From: Rhabditophanes sp. KR3021
Lineage: Eukaryota; Nematoda; Chromadorea; Rhabditida; Alloionematidae
Assembly (NCBI GenBank): GCA_963281155.1
Contig: CAUJLY010000004.1
Span: forward strand, 3,844,001-3,908,000
Direction: 5' to 3'
Length of the DNA: 64,000 nucleotides
How positions within the stretch are numbered: position 1 is the stretch's first letter; the number at the start of each line of letters is the position of its first letter. Made by a program: the position numbers and the translations under genes. This document shows positions 1 to 12,048 of this stretch, piece by piece. The notes below the pieces were generated by a model. That model saw nothing but the letters and a program-made list of their open reading frames with translations, was not told where the DNA came from and ran no database searches.

Positions 1-921
1 AATACATTTTCAAATTGTAGTTTAGTAGTGCTTACAAAATAGTATATTGTTCAATTAAAACGCTAGCTTAAAAAATATGTGATTTTTTGTTGGCATGTCT
101 AATTTCATTGTGTGACTACAAAATATACTTAGGAAAGCAGGTATAAAGTTGGCAAAACGTGGAAAAATGGCTAAATCGTTTAGTGCTTTATTAAGAATTC
201 TAATGGTGCCGAATAACAATCTAATCCTAAAAAGCATAACGACGACGACAAAGATGGATAAGTATAAACCAAATCTCCTTGAATTAATATTCAAAGGAAG
301 TTGCGCAGTTGCTTCTCAAAATTATATCTCATAATTTATCTGAATGCTATATGTTGCCTTTAAACAAATTGGTTTAAATAATGTCTACTATCACGTAACT
401 TAGCAAACCTTAGTATTTATTTATATTTGACAAATGGTATTATTATTGTTGTTACCAATCAGTTCCAAATTTGCCAGGTGCTACACACCCAGCTGGTTAA
501 ATAACTATTATAATAAATTTGATAAAAATTATTATATTTTATTTGAATAAACTGTCTGTGCAGCTTTACCTATTTACATCTCATTTTTAAGTATAAAATG
601 ATAAGTAATTATATGGAAACTATATTTAAGAAATGTACTTTATTTTAGTGATTATATTATTTTAGTTTTGAATAATAACATGGGTATTGCAATCATATAA
701 CTTAAAGCATTAAAGACATACCCATCTTAAATAGTTACTATTATTTAACCATTTTTACCATATTATCAATGATAAAGCGATACCACATTCGAGACTTTCA
801 GTTAAATTCCTTCAACAGACATAGATTTTCACATACGACTTCATTATAAGAATACCCACAGCAACCTTCTTTCTCATCATTTTATAAGGTAAACTTTATT
901 ACCAAGAATATTGCTTAAACC

Positions 922-990
922 TTTTTAACCTCTTATTAATTTCTTCTTAACTTCTCATTAATTTCTTTTTAACCTTTTATTAACTTATTA
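922..990. repeat. Tandem repeat, about 23-bp unit, three copies
   Basis: Three adjacent imperfect copies of a unit of the form TTTTTAACCTCTTATTAATT plus TCT. The unit is AT-rich and has no coding content. Confidence 0.6.
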
Positions 991-1640
991 GAGAATGTTT
1001 ATAAACTTTTAAAATTTGTTTAAAATTGAAGTTGTAGGAATGTTCCCATGTCGAAAAATAAGGTTTAAGAAAAAGTCGTTTTGGTTAAGGATATGTATTG
1101 ATATGTGTTGAATTTACGAACTTATGAATTTATGAGTTTATGAATTTCTAATTCCAAAATTTACTTTGAAGTTTCATTCCCAAAATTGTGATTGACTTTA
1201 TCTGATCGTAAAATGTAACGTTTGACATTAATGTGTTATCTGGCCAATTACAATTGTTTGCAAAAGGTAAGTATAGGTTCGTCGTTTCATATTTTCTACC
1301 TGCCCTTTGGTTCTAAACCCCATTTTGAGATACCAATACCATCTGATAACATGTTATCTTCTTTTTGAATCTTCTTATCACAAAAAGTACAACTCCAATA
1401 CTTGACTTCTAGGTAATAAGTAAAGTTATTCATTTAAAGTACTTATGACTTGCTATCATGTAATCATGGTATGCAATATTGAATCCGTTTAGTTTAAACT
1501 TTATGCTTGGCCATATAACTTTCACTTTTAAGTAAAGTTTTTCTACATAATTATTTCAAAAAATGGTGATGGGCAGATACTCGAAGTAGATGCTCTGCGG
1601 ATTTTCAATGTTAATGTATGGATGTAATTAAAAAGGTACC

Positions 1641-1775
1641 GAACTTATTAATTAAATGTAAGATATTTTTACCAAACTTATTAATTAAATGTAAGATATT
1701 TTTACCAAACTTATTAATTAAATGTAAGATATTCTTTACCAAACTTATTAACTAAAATGTAAGATGATTTTTACC
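1641..1775. repeat. Tandem repeat, 33-bp unit, four copies
   Basis: Four head-to-tail copies beginning at 1641, 1674, 1707 and 1741 and each ending in TTTTTACC or TTTACC. Copies 1 and 2 are 33 bp and nearly identical; copies 3 and 4 are 34 and 35 bp and drift. The gradient of divergence towards the right suggests recent local duplication at the left end. Confidence 0.85.
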
Positions 1776-3984
1776 GGAATTTTCGAAAATTATCAGGGAT
1801 AATAATTAAAGTGGCCACCTCCATTTGGAGTTAATTATTGCCTCGCAAAAATATTTTTGATGACAAAATATTTTAACGTTTTATGTTTTAAATTTGCTCA
1901 TTTATAAAAACAGTCACTTTTGGCTGTCTCAAATTTAGTTAAAGACCGAATAAAACAACAAAAAGACTTAGTTTCATTTTAATATAGGTAATAGCTTTAG
2001 TTAAATTGTTTTGAGAACCCATTTTATGGACCATTTTCATGAATCACTAATTTTGCTATCTAAATTTAATAGAGTGTCTTGAGATTACATCTTCTAAATT
2101 ATATTGTTTTTAAAGAGTAGTAGGATAAATTATCCATGCAATATATTTATATTTAAAGTGATCTAAGTAATTTGTTGCCCACCAAATATGCATATTTATT
2201 TTAGTTTGGGTTATGCACTTTATAGTTGATTATTTTTTGACTGTGAGATGATCTGATGGCGATGGTGGAAGCAAATGATTGCCCACATCTTAACTGGCGT
2301 TTCTTTTTTGTACGCGACATGCACATAGTAATTTTATTTGAAACTGGTGATACCTGAGAAAATGTCCTTGTAAAAAAGTGCTGTATTGAAACGGTCATTG
2401 AAGATTTCTTATCAATTGTGCTTAAATGCATGGTATACTTATGAACTGATAGATATAATCTGAGGATACCCGAAGGTAGTATATCTTATTTATCACCAAT
2501 TAAAATGCATCCCATGAACTAATTAATTATAAAAACACATTTCATTAAATTTAGACAATTCTGTCAATTTAGACAATTTTCGAATAAAATACATTAGTTA
2601 GTACGCATTGAAATAAATAGTTAAACTTTCTGCAAAGATATTTGTTATCATAATAATGTTTTTTAAATGGTTGTAAAAAATACGGTTATAATCAGAAACA
2701 ATAGTACAAACGTGTGTACTTTTACAATTAACCAGTTTATCACACGCTTAAATTGTTTGAAGTTCCGAAATTGCCGTTTGTTATTCAGTGGACGTTTTTG
2801 CATCGTTTAAAATGGAGAATGTATCATAGGTCTGATTTTTGAAAGAAAGCCGTTTTCATACGTTTTTAATTAAGACTGTTGACATCAGACAAGTACAAAT
2901 TATCCAAATTGACGTTGATTAATGGAAATAGTTTCTGTTATTTGGGAGTGTATATTTTTTTGTTGCGTATCTTTAACGATCATTTAAAGAGTATGCGTTT
3001 AAAACTTTCTAAGCAAACCTTTTTGACAAACGCATCATTGTTATTGAATGTGTTTGCGTGTGTAATTGGACGAGTATGAATTAAAATCAAGACAATGCTA
3101 TAAGTACATTTGTTAAAAACGGGTATTCCTAGTTGCTATATAGATTAGAAAAAACGTTAAACAAAGGATCATACAAGATGAAACGTTTCTTCTCTCGTTT
3201 CGTTCAGTATTCCTATGTATTTTGTAGCACCAATAGCCACTAAAAAAATCTACCATACACAGTCTTTTTTTGCACTTTAGCTCGCACTTTTTTAATGAGA
3301 GAAACCTTTTTTTAACATTCATTACTAGTTTTTATAAACATAGAGACAGTCAGTGAAGATAATGTGCCAGCCTACAAACAAAGAAAATTGCATGTCAAAA
3401 TTGTTAGGCAAACAGACTGATTTGAAATGAACACACTTTTGACTGACCTTACAGAGAACTTTATCGTTATCAATTGCGATCCAGACTGTTCAAAAAATTT
3501 AGTAGGCATTTTTGTTGATCTTTTCACACACAAATTAAGATAATCTTTTTGTTAAAAATACAAATAATAAGATGAGGTAAGTACTTTTTTACGTAAAAAT
3601 AGATAAATATTTTTGTGTTTGAATTAGCTTTTGTGTCTCAAAATTTGTGCAATTCAACTGTTTATTTTAAAATGTTTTGCGTTTGCATATAGATCGTATG
3701 AGTAATCAAAATAGAACCTATTTTATTTTAAATGCGTCTATAAAAAATTGTCGCAAAAAAGGTTAACATAAAAAGTTATAATTTTTTACACAAACGTTTC
3801 ATTAAGATGACAATGCCCTTTGTAGGGGTGGATCTTTACATTTTTTGCACTATGTCCACTCTTGATGAATGACTTGTTCTAATTTTTATTTTGAACTTCT
3901 ATACCTCTTTTGTTGGTGGCTAGAAAATACATACTTTTCATTTTGTTTCTTCAGAACTTATACCAATTCTAAAAGTTTTTTACG

Positions 3985-4250
3985 CTTTCGCGCACGTCCC
4001 GTGATCCTATGTAAAAATTATTCAAAGGTCGCACACTCTATAACAATATCTTGTTATAAACCCAACAAGCCTCCCTTTTCTTACCCCTAGGAGCCAGGGA
4101 CTTCTTACTACACGTCGCTTTATTACTTGAAACTAGAAAACCCAAATTATTTGTGTTATTTAGATTATAAATCAAACACACAAGGCGTACTTAAAAAAGT
4201 GCACTTATTCTGATCCTGGTTCTAGACGTCACTTTTACAATAAACTTAGT
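3985..4250 (+). repeat. Dispersed repeat, copy A
   Basis: This stretch aligns co-linearly with 5470-5725. Shared blocks, in order, are TCCCGTGAT, AAAATTATTCAA, ATCTTGTT, CCCTAGGAG, ACACGTCGCTTTAT, ACTTGAAACTAGAAAA, GATTATAAATCAAAC and ACTTAAAAAAGTGCAC. Identity looks highest, by eye well over 80 percent, in the central 100 bp. The two copies have different reading frames and stops, so it is probably non-coding: an old transposable-element fragment or a duplicated non-coding element. Confidence 0.7.
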
Positions 4251-5469
4251 CTATGTGAGAAGACAACTAAAAAGTTAGTACTGAACCATTGTTACCATGA
4301 ATATCATAACATCATAGTGATTGTCTGAATACCATAAGTAATATGTAGTTACCATGGTTAGCATGGCTATCTGATTATTTAATACAATAAATATTTAAAA
4401 GTAACATTGAATGGATGTACTTTCGGTTACATCACCAATTATTTTTAATTGATATAAGACGCATATAATATATTTTGAATATTTCAATTACATTCTTATC
4501 ATATGTCCTACTCTCATCAAAATAATTTACTTTGAGTTTAAAAATTTGTATCGAAATTGTTAATATTGAACATTTTATGTTTATCTCCTTTTGTTAACTG
4601 TTTAAATATAAAAAAATATGTTCATTTTTTGGTTATTAGAAAGGATGTTCTATTTTATACATAAAAATAGTATTTCATACATAAAGAGTAGTATTTAATA
4701 TTGCAAAACTGATTTGTTCATACAATGTGACAAATTCACGTGCTTAGGCTATCTCCAAACTATTGCACTAAGTGTCAATAAACTCATGAAGAGATTTGGT
4801 ACTATTTAGTTTACATTATCATATCCTATGTTATTTTTAAATTAATTTTACCCTGTAGTTGTTTATTCACTTATGTTTCGAATTTAGTTTATTGAGATTT
4901 GATTTTGTCAAAATGTACATCTTTTTTGAATAATAACGTTTGTATTAAACTCAGTTTATTCCCATTGTAAAAGTTTATAATATCCCTGATTCAAATTATT
5001 TCGTAACAAACATATCAAATTGAAACTCTTCTCTAATCAAAACACTTACAATACTTTTGATGAGTTTGGCAAATTTAAAGCTTTCATAAACTTTCCATGA
5101 ACTTTTCATAAACACTTTATAAACTTTTTATAATGAATATCATAAATCTGACAAAACCTTCGATTATTGTCACTTCGATTATGATAACATACTGATAACA
5201 TAACGCAAGTTTTGTTTATGCTGAGTTTGTTTAAATTACACCACATTTTCGATCATTATATTTTTATTTCTAAACATAATGAGTTTGATCAATTTTGATA
5301 CGCATGATTCTTCTTTCACTTAAAGCAAAAATAATGTTCTGATATAGAGTAGGAATGACGTTTTGATATTAAGTAGGGTAAAAGTTTGAGGAGTCTATTA
5401 AGAAAGGTTTTAGATAAAAAGAATTAGTTTATTTTTGAGAACTGATTCTAGATAGTTGTTATTTTGACG

Positions 5470-5725
5470 TTTGTTGCGCAAGAGTCCCGTGATTTTGTGT
5501 CAAAATTATTCAAGGGTTTCGTATTATATAAAATCTTGTTCTTTACTTCTTTGTACTCCCTAGGAGAAATGACTGCTTACACGTCGCTTTATGACTTGAA
5601 ACTAGAAAATCCAAATTGTTTGTGCAATTTGATTATAAATCAAACTCACAGGGAGCACTTAAAAAAGTGCACTCACTCAGTTTGATCTAGGTTTGAGACG
5701 CAACTTTTATTTAGCATAAATTTTT
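5470..5725 (+). repeat. Dispersed repeat, copy B
   Basis: Second copy of the element at 3985-4250, in the same orientation about 1.48 kb away. It contains a 73-codon frame that is not kept in copy A, which argues against a conserved peptide. No clear terminal inverted repeat or target-site duplication was seen at either end. Confidence 0.7.
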
Positions 5726-7075
5726 AAGGTTCGATCACCCTGATTGCATTAATATCTCACACTTATCAGTTTTATCAGTTTTGCCGTGTTTATGTCGTAA
5801 AAGCCGTAACCCATCTTCCTCTTTTATAATTTTATATTAACATTAATATTAGCTTCTACAATATGTCACTTACCCAAACATAATGGAAGGTTGCGTAAGC
5901 TTAATCAAGTTAGTTTTATGGCATCATTGGCAAAAGATGATGCATTCGTAAATCAGTTTAAACTGTTTTCACTAACAAATAATAAATAATGTGATTTGGA
6001 TTAGGGGAGTAGATCTGATCGACAATAAAATTATTAATGGCTTATCAGCCCGTTTCCGAACCTCTAACTACCACACGGCATTATTAGACCCAGTTTGTGG
6101 AGTTATATAAATTTTTTCATTTACTAGATTATTTATTATCATTTAAAACATTTATTTACATTATTAAAATCATCAACATTTATTATTAATAATTATTATC
6201 CATACCAGCCATCATTGTTGAGGTAAAACTTTTGGATGGTGATTTAGTTCGATTAAGCGGTGATTGTCACAAATTTATCAAATCATTTCCTTCTTTGTTG
6301 CTTTCATGTAACATTGCACTTTTGTTAATTGTCAGAAAATATCACCACATTTCAACAAACCGTCCCATTCAATTTATTGTGAAACTATTGCCGCTTACTT
6401 TACTCAAACTGCGCACTGTCGTCATATACCCTCTTCCTTTATTCATTTTATTTTGTTGTTTCACTTTTCAAAAACCGAACACACAAATAATGACACACCA
6501 TAGCAAAAATGAATAAGTAATAGATTTATAAAATACATGGACCTGTAGTAATTTGAGGATCATTTTATACTTCGACCCTAAGGCTAACTTAATAACCATA
6601 ATGAATTTTATATTAGCTTTAATGAATTTTAATCGTAAGATTCCATTTAATTAAGTAAACAAAACCTTTCCTAGAGTGCCGCAAACTAATTTCTTTTAAA
6701 TGAAATTTTTATCCCCAAAAATTCCACTCCCTCGACGCTTATTATATGCCTCGAAGCATACGTTCCAGACTATTGACGATACGATGTTAATATTATTACT
6801 TGTATCATTTCCTTTATCACTTACTTGGTATCACTAACTCCCATCACTAACTTCTATCACTTTGCTAAATCATTTTACCAGCTTCTTAGAATCTGAACTT
6901 TATGCGTCCATCTCCCTAAATACTATTGCAACAAAAAACGATACGATGCCATTCGATCAACCCATTATTTCCATCTATCACCATTTCATCATTTTCATTA
7001 CTTTCATTGGCAATAACTTATTAAAAATGCATTTAGTATAAATATAACCAAAAGTTGTTTAGTTCGGATCTACTT

Positions 7076-7108
7076 TATAAATATGCATATAAAATCACTC
7101 CTTCAGTT
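7076..7108 (+). promoter_or_regulatory. Possible TATA-box/initiator core promoter
   Basis: TATAAATA at 7076-7083 is followed 29 bp later (counting to the A of TCAGTT at 7103-7108) by an initiator-like sequence. The spacing is that of a classic TATA plus Inr promoter. No coding exon follows directly, so it could drive a 5' non-coding exon of the gene at 9692 or be a chance match in AT-rich DNA. Confidence 0.25.
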
Positions 7109-9691
7109 CAATTTATTTATTTTCGTTGTATTAGTTTATTCAGTTTAGTCTAGATTACTTCATATCTGTTCTGTTCTTGTAGGTTACGTAATTTATTTGA
7201 CAATTTTTACTCACTTTTGTATTTTTACTTTTGAGCCGCTATCATTTTTAAACAAATTCGCGCAGCACCATCAAGTGCAAATCAAACAAACAAAGGAAAC
7301 ATTAGCATCCAACCTCGTCTTTCAGTCCGATCTTCTGCCTTACGTTTGAGGTGAAACCGGTTCATATATACGTAGTATTCCTCAATTTTTATGATCGTCT
7401 ACAAGGTTTGATTAAAGGCTATTTAGCAGAAAACATTTTTATTTGCGCAAAAATCGTCTTTTTTATTTGTTTTCCATTTATTCACTTAAAATATATTTCA
7501 TTATCAAAATACAAAATAATAACATAACACAAAAATAAATAATGCATACACACATTTATATATCTACATAGTTATGTCTTTATATTGTAGTAACTTTTTG
7601 TCTAGGATTTTTATTTGAAAACATGTACCAACTCTGGTCCATATCAAAGGACTCATTGTTTATCACTAGATTACAAAACACATCAAAAAGTCTGTCAAAT
7701 AATCACTCAATTGTTAGATATAGTATTGTATCCGGGTGGGTAGGCTTGTTCATTTCATACCTATATCATAAGTATAATCATAAATATCATAATATCACAA
7801 ATACAATAAAAATAAATATATACCTTGCTTAATTTCCAGTTCCTATTTCCGTACTCTCCAAGCACGGTCTTTTTGAAACTCAAACTTCGAGTGCTATTGC
7901 ATAACCTACAAATACTAAAAAGAAATAGTAAAAAGAATAGTAAAAGGAACAGGTTTATCCTCCAAACATTCCAATTCGTTTGTTATGATTACCTCTCTAC
8001 TACCGTCAGTCATCCCTTTGCTAATGTTGCTTCGCTACTACCTCGCGCAATCCATCACAAGAACGTTCAAAATGAGTCTCTTTTTTGTGAATTGCAAACA
8101 ATTTTTTAATACACTACCTGTTTATTAGTAACTTTTTACTTATCTGCGGTCTAGAAACTCAACTCGAGAAAGATCTCAACGGACCTGTTTTATATACTTG
8201 TTGTTATTATGTGAATGTGTCCGGTGTTTTATGATTTTTTTGACAAAACTCTTTCAATCGTCCTCATTCTTTTCCTTCCTCATTTCTTTATTGGACTCTT
8301 CTAAATTTATGCTTCAATCATTAAAGGGTCTCTGCTTGTAAACTTACACACAGTTCTGTATTTTCTTACTTACCAATTTTGTATTCTCCTTACTTGCTAA
8401 TTTTGTATTTCCTCCATTTTTATATCCTTTTACAATTCTAATAACCATAACCATTTTTTGATTATTTAAAGTAATTTTTTAGTTAAAAGCTACTTCTTTG
8501 GATGAATAAATTTAGACACTTTCCAAAACACACATTAATAGACACCTTGTAGATTATTCGTTTTGAGCCTCATCAATTAATCTTACCGTACGCCTCACTT
8601 GACTTCTGTTTTGAAGCCTTTTTTTAGACAACCAAATTTAATATAAACACAAAGAGCTTTCAATTAGCTTAGCCCGGCAAAGTAGTGTTGATGCCTCGAA
8701 AGCCTGTAGGCGACTTTACTACGAATATCTACTAATAACTGCTAATACCAAAGCCCCATTACCTCAGATGTGTCTCAAGCTGCATTATGTCCACTTTTCC
8801 TTTTTTCAAGTTCAACAACATCTCTAATCCCTTATTCGTTGATTCTTTTGTGTGTGCTTTTGGTTACTTCATAAACTATTCTCATTTTTGACACAAGTAT
8901 GGCCTTGAAAACGAATTGGATTTGTGGGGATGAATGCAGATGACACACTCTCATCCCGGCATCCAAAAAAGACAAACCCGCCATACTATGTGTATAAATA
9001 TACATATTTATAACTCTTCTTATAAAGTTAATTCGCTAATTTCAGTTACTTTATTAACAAACATTCGTCAACAGTCTAATGCAAGAAACATATACTCATC
9101 CCCATTTCCTGTCTTTTAACTTTATATCATAATCCCATAATAAACTTGTTTTTAACACCGCAAACTTACCATTTCATATAACAATTATGTAAGTGTTTCA
9201 AGATGTTCCTACTCCTATTTTACTCCCATTTTAATTATATTTTTGCTTTGGTCTCAATCACGGCCAAATACAAAAATAATGGAATTGTTAAAGTATTATT
9301 ACATTATTATTATTTTTATATTATTTATTCACACTTTTTGTCACGCCTATTTTGAGTTTATTTTTTTAACCACGAATGGCGTTCAAAAGTTTTCGTATGC
9401 CTTACAACCGCCTCCCTCTTTCGATGATATGTAAAAGTTTTGCCAAAAAGCCCGTGTGCGTGTTATGGGTTTCGTGCTGCCTTTAACAAATATTTTTTCT
9501 CCACCGTAATAACATTTATAACTTTTTGAAGGAACAAACTAAACAATTTATTTCAGATACATTCATATAACATTTCTAAAATATTTTTTAATTATAACTA
9601 CTTATTCGTTTTGCCTTTCAATCACATACATCTAATATACATACAAATTATTTGTCCCAATATATTCCCAATTTGTGATATTCTTCGAAAC

Positions 9692-11736
9692 ATGGCTACA
9701 CCATTTTCAAATGGAAATTTGATGTTTCAAGACCTTGATACCAAACAATCTTTAAATATCATTTGTTCGAGATTAAATGAAATAGATATGAAGATGTCTT
9801 TTGTCTTGGAATTACTAACACAGCGCAATAATAATTCAAATGGTTCTCATAGAAATGTATCTACTCCTTCCTCGTCCGAGCAGCAATTAACACCAGCGAA
9901 TGATAGTTTCAATCAAATGCTCATTTCAAACCCATTCATGGGATTTTCATCATCTGTCACATCTAGTATTCTTGCGGCATGTCAGCAAATGACTTCAGTT
10001 ACATCTTCTTCCTCAACTGATAGACCGACCAATAATACATCAAAAATTCGTGCGTCTCCCGGCTCTTCCAATGGAGATCATTCACTGTCATTATTAAATA
10101 ATTCCAACCCGTCCCCGTCTTCTGTCAACGATGACTTATCTGTTTGTGATGCCAAGATTTCTCCAAAAACAAACACATCCAATCAAGACGAAGACGATAA
10201 TGAAAATTACAATGATAACGACGATGATATGATATTGGATGAAGATATAATAAAGGAGGAAATATCTGATGAGGGAATCGACAATGATCCATTAAACGCC
10301 GGATTATCTCTCATGAATTCTGCATTGTTTCAAGCGTGTGCTCCTTCCACACCGTTGTCATCACGGATGTCTGAAAACACAAATAATAATTCAAAGTGCG
10401 GGGCTTTAACACAAGAACAAAGAGATTCTATAATGGAGTTGGAGCACATGTTCAGCGCTGGAGCATTGAGTAGAGCGGCAGATAAGAGCAGCCGGAGCTT
10501 CATTTCTGTACAGCCTAAGGTCCTCGCTTGGCAGCTTTGCCGGGAATCATTTTCAGACGGTGGTAAGTCGCCAAACAAACTCTGTGTCGCTGAACGGCAA
10601 TGGGTCAGCGATAATTGACACAGAATGCGTAATTAAAATTTGTGTTGCCGAAAAGCTTAGAACTTAACCAATTTTATAAAATTAATGCTAACAGATAGAG
10701 TTAAGTTTTATCTACTAAGGTTAAAGCTTTTATAAATTGTGGATATGATGTCATCGAGCAATAAACCTGACAAAAAAATGTAACAAAAAATACCCTTTTT
10801 TAACTTTTAAAGACTCATCAGCAAAATCCAATAAGTTAACTCTTTATCTATCATTTGGGCAGAAACTGGTACCAAAAAATAGAGACTAGTAGCTCGAGTT
10901 TTAATTCTAGAGATATCATCCTCAAGAATCAAATTAATTCTTTCTGTTAAAGCTTATTATTAGACGTTAGATTGCCAGACTAGTTACTCTGTATATAACA
11001 ATATTCGCTAATAAACAGCTCGGGAGCATGTAGTCCAGGTTTTTTAAAAAAGTATATATCCGACTTCTAGCTATCCTACAATTCTAAACTACGAAATGAC
11101 AATTATAAGTGCCTAGATTACAAGTTTAAGCAACCACAATTTTAATTTAGCGCATTCTGTATCTTTACCCAAATGGACTAATTCACACATTTTTATGATT
11201 TAGAACTTAGAGGTGTCTCGATTAGCCTCCGTACATTCCACTCTGAAAATGCAGCTCATTTATTAGCCCGTCAACTTCCTAAAATCAGATTGGTTGTAGA
11301 AACAACGATGAAATACTTCAAGTGGGACCAATTAAACGATGAACAACAACTTTCCAAAGCAAAATTACTTCTTTCGCATCTTAAAAATAATGCAAAAGTG
11401 CGAAATTGGACATTACGTGAAGGTCGTCCGCCAAGAAATTCAAGCACTACTCCTTCTAGTACTTTCAATCCAAACTCACATTCCTCAAATGGATCCTCAT
11501 TTCAAAATCCATTCGCAAACATTGCAAGAACATCGATTCCCTCCCCATTAAATTTATCAAATCTCAATGCTGCAGCTAATGCCGTAGCTGCTGTTAATAG
11601 TGCCAAAGGTAATAATATGGATAATATTTGGATGCAATATGCAGCCATGCTTGGTCCAACTGGTTTAGCAGCAGTGGGGCTTCTTAATGGAAACGGGACT
11701 GAGAATATTATATCTTCCTCAACAATACAACAATAG
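9692..11736 (+). CDS. Nuclear protein with BEN-like C-terminal region; possible LIN-14-type heterochronic factor
   Basis: Two exons, 9692-10562 and 11204-11736, join through a 641-nt phase-1 intron (GTAAGT donor, GATTTAG acceptor) to give 467 residues. The first ATG lies in MATPFSNG. Residues about 50-180 are Ser/Asn-rich; an acidic tract follows with a SUMO-type IKEE site. The folded part starts near [17 protein letters not shown] and crosses the intron as [17 protein letters not shown], ending about WTLREGRPP. Its helical pattern (an LAxQL-RESF helix, a loop, then [19 protein letters not shown]) resembles BEN domains, a fold that the nematode LIN-14 protein has been reported to contain. I infer a DNA-binding transcription regulator; LIN-14 orthology is a guess from size, layout and this domain. 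An acceptor-like upstream sequence means an earlier exon is possible. Confidence 0.55.
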
Positions 11737-12048
11737 AACGAATTAGTGGCCCGGACCGGTGATATAAATATGAGAAAGAGCGAGTAAAATTATAGGCCAA
11801 AGGATATATCTTTTTAGTCATCATCACTTGTCTTTACCAAAATGTAAATACACATAACAAACTATAAGTATTTTTTATTATATTTTACCAACCAAAAGCA
11901 GACACTCTTGCAATTTTTGTGTAATATGAAGAAAAATATCATAATTAAATATTTATTATTGTCAAATCATATCTTTACTAATTTCAACAAACAGTTCTTT
12001 CCCAACTTTATTGCATCTTAATATTCAACATTCTTAACAAACAAATTA

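Larger units (their letters stand above)
1..9691. other. Long AT-rich gene-poor region upstream of the BEN-like gene
   Basis: No open reading frame here looks coding: the longest are under 100 codons, start mostly at non-ATG codons, and show none of the codon bias or splice context of the real genes further right. It holds small tandem repeats near 0.9 and 1.7 kb, a diverged repeat pair at 4.0 and 5.5 kb, and a TATA-like element near 7.08 kb. Between about 6.7 and 9.6 kb the plus strand becomes pyrimidine-rich. It could be a large upstream regulatory region or hold 5' non-coding exons of the gene starting at 9692; the sequence alone does not decide. Confidence 0.5.

Noticed and set aside
7825..8109. 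94-codon open frame with PRAIHHKNVQNES
   Set aside because: Non-ATG start and no acceptor or donor consistent with a larger gene; treated as chance.
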